Assembly (NCBI GenBank): GCA_023443925.1
Contig: JAEZSL010000362.1
Span: forward strand, 1-26,166
Direction: 5' to 3'
Source of the DNA: Bacillota bacterium
Lineage (GTDB): Bacteria; Bacillota_A; Clostridia; Lachnospirales; Lachnospiraceae
Length of the DNA: 26,166 nucleotides
Each line of letters opens with the position of its first letter. The first letter of the stretch is position 1. Shown here piece after piece: positions 23,516 through 26,166 of this stretch. The notes beneath the pieces are model-generated. The model had not been told where the DNA came from, made no database searches, and was given only the letters and a program-made list of their open reading frames with translations. Made by a program: the position numbers and the translations under genes.

Positions 23516-24475
23516 TTAATGCTCATATGCCTTTTTTAATTCTGCGATATCAAACTTTTTCATCCGTAAGAAGGCTTCCGTTACTTTAGCCATTTTTTCA
23601 GGATTTTTTTCCTGCATCATGTCATTTAGTATGGTGGGTACAATCTGCCAGGATAATCCGTACCGGTCTTTTAACCAGCCGCATTGTTCTGCTTCCGGGT
23701 CAAAGGACAGTTTATTCCAGTAATAATCAATCTCTTCCTGATTATCACAGTTTACTAAAAAGGAAATAGCTTCATTGAATGTAAAGCCGTGTTCATAAGC
23801 ACTGTCCATAGCAGTAAATTCCTGATTTTCAAGAGTATAGGCAATTAGCGCATTGCTTGCAATAGTCTGTGCATTACCTTCAATTAGTTGCGCATTGCCT
23901 GCAATAAGTGCATTACCTGTATTAAGCTGTGCACTGCCGGTCTTATTAGACGGAACCTCCTCTTTGTAGCGGTTGATATTCCGGATGGCGGAATTCTCAA
24001 ACACAGAAGTATAAAAAGCCGCGGCTTCTTCTGCCTTACCACACTGTTCTCCGACAAACATTAAACTAGGGGTGATCTTCTGGTTTATTTTTGCATCTCC
24101 CACATACATAATCTGCCAGGATAATCCGTACCGGTCAATAAGCCAGCCATATTTTTTACTGAAGGGATAAGTATCAAAAGGCATGAGGGCTATACCATTT
24201 TCAATCAGCCTCTCCCAGAAAGACTCCGTTTCTTCCTCAGAATTACATGCAATAACAAAAGAAACTGCCGGCGTAAATTGGAAATAAGGCCCTGCCGACA
24301 GCAGTATAAACTCCTGTCCTGCAAGTTCTATGGTAAACATCTCCGCTGTACCGGAGGGAGTGTCGTAAAGTACGGTTTTATCAACCAGTTTTGAATCCGC
24401 AAATAATTTCATGTAAAATTCAGATGCTTCTCCCGCTTCTTTATCAAACCATAAATGTGGAACAATCTTCTGCAT
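23516..24475 (-). CDS. Two-domain VOC (PhnB/glyoxalase-like) protein
   Basis: 319 residues made of two PhnB-like vicinal-oxygen-chelate domains. The first runs from 1 to about 125 (HLWFDKEAGEASEFYMKLF...GWLIDRYGLSWQIMY) and the second from about 133 to 295 (TPSLMFVGEQCGKAEEAAAFYTSVF...GWLKDRYGLSWQIVP); the RYGLSWQI block appears in both. A C-terminal tail (KMAKVTEAFLRMKKFDIAELKKAYE) is typical of this family, formerly called 3-demethylubiquinone-9 3-methyltransferase-like. The true substrate is unknown. Unusually, residues 180-212 of the second domain are a low-complexity insert of five GNALIA/GNAQLIE-type units. ATG at 24475 has AAAGGAGGT 7 bases upstream. It is a single gene with its own terminator. 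Confidence 0.9.
   Translation of the reverse strand: MQKIVPHLWFDKEAGEASEFYMKLFADSKLVDKTVLYDTPSGTAEMFTIELAGQEFILLSAGPYFQFTPAVSFVIACNSEEETESFWERLIENGIALMPFDTYPFSKKYGWLIDRYGLSWQIMYVGDAKINQKITPSLMFVGEQCGKAEEAAAFYTSVFENSAIRNINRYKEEVPSNKTGSAQLNTGNALIAGNAQLIEGNAQTIASNALIAYTLENQEFTAMDSAYEHGFTFNEAISFLVNCDNQEEIDYYWNKLSFDPEAEQCGWLKDRYGLSWQIVPTILNDMMQEKNPEKMAKVTEAFLRMKKFDIAELKKAYEH
23840..23938 (-). repeat. In-frame coding minisatellite in the VOC gene
   Basis: Five contiguous units of 18 or 21 bases (23918-23938, 23900-23917, 23879-23899, 23858-23878, 23840-23857) encode GSAQLNT, GNALIA, GNAQLIE, GNAQTIA and SNALIA. All lengths are multiples of three, so the frame is kept. It lies at a loop position of the second domain. 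Confidence 0.88.
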
Positions 24476-24508
24476 ATTAATTACCTCCTTTTCATTTGAT
24501 TATTGCAT

Positions 24509-24536
24509 ATTATAGCGCATACATACCGCTCGTCAG
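24509..24536 (-). promoter_or_regulatory. Putative promoter of the VOC gene
   Basis: Minus strand: CTGACG (24536-24531), 16-base spacer, perfect TATAAT (24514-24509), 34 bases before the ATG. Confidence 0.55.
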
Positions 24537-24608
24537 TTTACTATACCATTCAACACAGGATACTGATTTTATTATATCCGTATTTTATTTAATTAAATTA
24601 CCTTGCGG

Positions 24609-25325
24609 TTATTCCTTTGTAAATTCTCCGCGGTTGCCAAACTCAAAGGTACCTCCTGCAGTCAGAGAAAAATGGGCTTTTGCAATACCCAGATCTGTTA
24701 AAGACCTTTCTTCTTTGACAAATGCGGTTACCACTCCCTTTTTGTAGTCAACTTTAACCGGCTGCAGGTTCACAGCGGAGGGAGCCTTCTGTACTGCCTG
24801 TATTCCGGCTAAAAACCACTGAGGAACCGCCGTATCCGCCTCGTAGAAGGCTTCAACCGGTTTTGTCTTGCGGTGAGTAAGATTCCGTATCATTTTCTCT
24901 TTAAAACTCTGATCCGTTTCAATATTACCGATTGTAATCACGCAGGTAAGCTCTTCGTTTTTACCTGCTTTAAAAACTGCATTGTCCCGGTCAAAAGTGC
25001 CGCCCACCCAACAGGTACCCAGACCCATTTTTGTTGCTTCAAGAACCAGCATTTCACCATAATACCCTGTTTTTTCTTTCAAATTTGGATCTTCTTTTTT
25101 CCCTTTTAAAACAATTAGTGTACGTACATTTTTAAACATTCCGTAGCTTTTTCTTAAACCGTTAAAAGCGCTGCTGCCATCCAAAACCAAAGCCATGGAT
25201 AAATCTGCTGCTTTATTATATTGGTCAATTAAATTCTCTAACTGCTGTAATTTCTTTGGTTCGATGGGTGTATCCAGATAAGTTCTGCGGGATACTCTTG
25301 TATTAATTGCTTCTAAATAGTCCAT
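24609..25325 (-). CDS. Nitroreductase family protein (TM1586-type)
   Basis: 238 residues of the flavin-dependent nitroreductase superfamily. The N-terminal MDYLEAINTRVSRRTYLDTPI is the usual start with the phosphate-binding RxSxR. The central YYGEMLVLEATKMGLGTCWVGGTF is the conserved helix-turn around the FMN site, and QKAPSAVNLQPVKV near 185-200 is the SxxNxQPW-like flavin segment that in this variant comes late. The layout, with two half-domains in one chain, fits the putative TM nitroreductase family. It probably uses FMN and NAD(P)H; the physiological electron acceptor is unknown. ATG at 25325 has AGGAGG 7 bases upstream. An inverted repeat 49-68 bases upstream could be an operator. It is a single gene. 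Confidence 0.88.
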   Translation of the reverse strand: MDYLEAINTRVSRRTYLDTPIEPKKLQQLENLIDQYNKAADLSMALVLDGSSAFNGLRKSYGMFKNVRTLIVLKGKKEDPNLKEKTGYYGEMLVLEATKMGLGTCWVGGTFDRDNAVFKAGKNEELTCVITIGNIETDQSFKEKMIRNLTHRKTKPVEAFYEADTAVPQWFLAGIQAVQKAPSAVNLQPVKVDYKKGVVTAFVKEERSLTDLGIAKAHFSLTAGGTFEFGNRGEFTKE

Positions 25326-25373
25326 ATTCTTCCTCCTGATTTTAAATGATAATAAATGGTTATATTTATTTTT

Positions 25374-25393
25374 ATACTGGATTGTTCCAGTAT
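25374..25393. promoter_or_regulatory. Inverted repeat upstream of the nitroreductase gene
   Basis: ATACTGG-ATTGTT-CCAGTAT, a perfect 7-base-arm inverted repeat flanked by T/A runs, 49-68 bases before the ATG. It may be an operator; it also resembles a weak terminator on either strand. Confidence 0.5.
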
Positions 25394-25465
25394 TTTTAGT
25401 TTACTTTCTGTGTAATATTCTTATGTTTTCCTAAACTTCCCAAGTACTTTCATCAGTATATTTAA

Positions 25466-25509
25466 AACCGGGCAGGAGGATAATCTATGGAGTAAATCCT
25501 TCTGCCCGG
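25466..25509 (-). terminator. Terminator of the membrane protein gene
   Basis: CCGGGCAGGAGGAT (25468-25481) pairs with ATCCTTCTGCCCGG (25496-25509), 14 positions with one wobble; on the minus strand TTTTAAA follows. It lies 44-87 bases beyond the stop codon. Confidence 0.8.
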
Positions 25510-25552
25510 CTTATAATCAATTCTGATTACTTAATACTATTTTATTTTAAAA

Positions 25553-26089
25553 TCAAAGATGCAGTTTAACCCTTAACTTACCCCATACAAAGGTTTGAAA
25601 ATAAGTATATGCCTTATCAAAAATAAATAAAGCAGCCTGGCCGCCAAGGATAAACGCAGCTATAAGCCCGCTATTTATCGTACCCTGGTAGATAAGCTTT
25701 GGCAATAAAATCAGGATAGGGATATACATTAGATTAAATACTACTAACTTAATAAGGAGAAAAACTTTTTTCCGGGTGCCGGTATTCCATTTTACAAAGG
25801 TTAGTTTGTGATAGAAATATTCTATTATAACAATATAAAAGCCCATTGCTCCGAAAGTGATACAGTAAAGTTTGTTGGGTGCCAGCAAAAAGCTTAGCAG
25901 TATACTGGCTATATAAAAACCGGAACCGAACCTAAGACCGCTCTCCCTGATGGCAATACCTGTGCAAAAGGAAGCTGCTGCCAGCAGAAAAAGCGTATTA
26001 AACTCCAACACGCCACCCAGTATAACCAGTAAAACAGCACATGCAAGTAAAAGACCTAAAAACGAAAGTTTTTTTGCATTTAGAAGCAT
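25553..26089 (-). CDS. Membrane protein of unknown function, about six helices
   Basis: 178 residues from the ATG at 26089. Hydrophobic segments: SFLGLLLACAVLLVILGGVL, TLFLLAAASFCTGIAI, FYIASILLSFLLA, LYCITFGAMGFYIVIIEYF, VFLLIKLVVFNLMYIPILILLP and SGLIAAFILGGQAALFIFDKAY, with basic loops (KWNTGTRKK) on the presumed inside. I do not recognise the family. The start is ambiguous: GGGAGGAG (26107-26100) fits either a GTG at 26095 (6 bases from GGAGG) or the ATG at 26089 (10 bases from AGGAG). The ATG at 26113 lies upstream of that site and is rejected. It is a single gene with its own terminator; the window ends 77 bases upstream. Confidence 0.75.
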   Translation of the reverse strand: MLLNAKKLSFLGLLLACAVLLVILGGVLEFNTLFLLAAASFCTGIAIRESGLRFGSGFYIASILLSFLLAPNKLYCITFGAMGFYIVIIEYFYHKLTFVKWNTGTRKKVFLLIKLVVFNLMYIPILILLPKLIYQGTINSGLIAAFILGGQAALFIFDKAYTYFQTFVWGKLRVKLHL

Positions 26090-26166
26090 GAACACAAATC
26101 TCCTCCCATACATTCACATAAGGAATCCGCACACCATAAATCACAGCAGAAATTACCCATATTATA

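Overview
The window looks like a chromosomal segment from a low-GC, Gram-positive anaerobe of the class Clostridia, probably Lachnospiraceae-like. The reasons are strong AGGAGG ribosome binding sites throughout, AT-rich spacers with stem-loop-plus-T terminators, an amt-then-PII gene order, a GTP-type PEP carboxykinase, a GGDEF/HD-GYP sensor and a small Gram-positive-type SOD. The genus is an inference. No tRNA, rRNA, CRISPR array, integrase or transposase was seen.

Layout. 1-386: tail of an MFS transporter cut by the window edge. 454-2506 (-): two-gene operon of an unrecognised beta-rich protein (TTG start) and a class 3 lipase. 2826-4679 (+): secreted beta-helix protein. 4846-5754 (-): AEC-family permease (TTG start). 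5948-6487 (-): YfcE-type phosphodiesterase. 6488-7344: 857-base gene-free region rich in hairpins. 7345-9114 (-): ammonium module amtB then glnB. 9479-11368 (+): marR plus DHA2 drug exporter. 11500-12945 (-): beta-lactamase-like serine hydrolase. 13092-14210 (-): LuxR-type regulator. 14841-15224 (+): small membrane protein. 15444-17228 (-): pckG. 17476-19773 (-): PAS-GAF-PAS-GGDEF-HD-GYP protein. 20188-20805 (+): sodA, followed by a 53-residue small protein at 20972-21133. 21229-22895 (-): padR, DUF4180, DUF1697 operon. 23516-24475 (-): two-domain VOC/PhnB-like protein. 24609-25325 (-): nitroreductase-like protein. 25553-26089 (-): membrane protein.

Most of it is ordinary core and accessory metabolism: nitrogen sensing and ammonium uptake, gluconeogenic/anaplerotic PEPCK, oxygen defence, c-di-GMP signalling, and two self-regulated repressor operons (marR and padR) whose palindromic operators lie on their own promoters.

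The most unusual structure is in the spacers around glnB. A 17-base element with minus-strand consensus ATGGGAGYTAGCGTGAA occurs seven times in the same orientation between about 6572 and 7772. Every copy follows a hairpin of unrelated sequence, and several also run into one. This looks like a structured RNA or a small repeat family; I do not recognise it. At its yfcE end lies a perfect 10-bp hairpin whose whole 9-base loop is complementary to a segment three bases from the yfcE Shine-Dalgarno sequence, so a pseudoknot is possible. Other oddities are a coding minisatellite inside the VOC protein, a degenerate 33-41-bp tandem array upstream of padR, and substituted motif residues in the PII and GGDEF/HD-GYP proteins.
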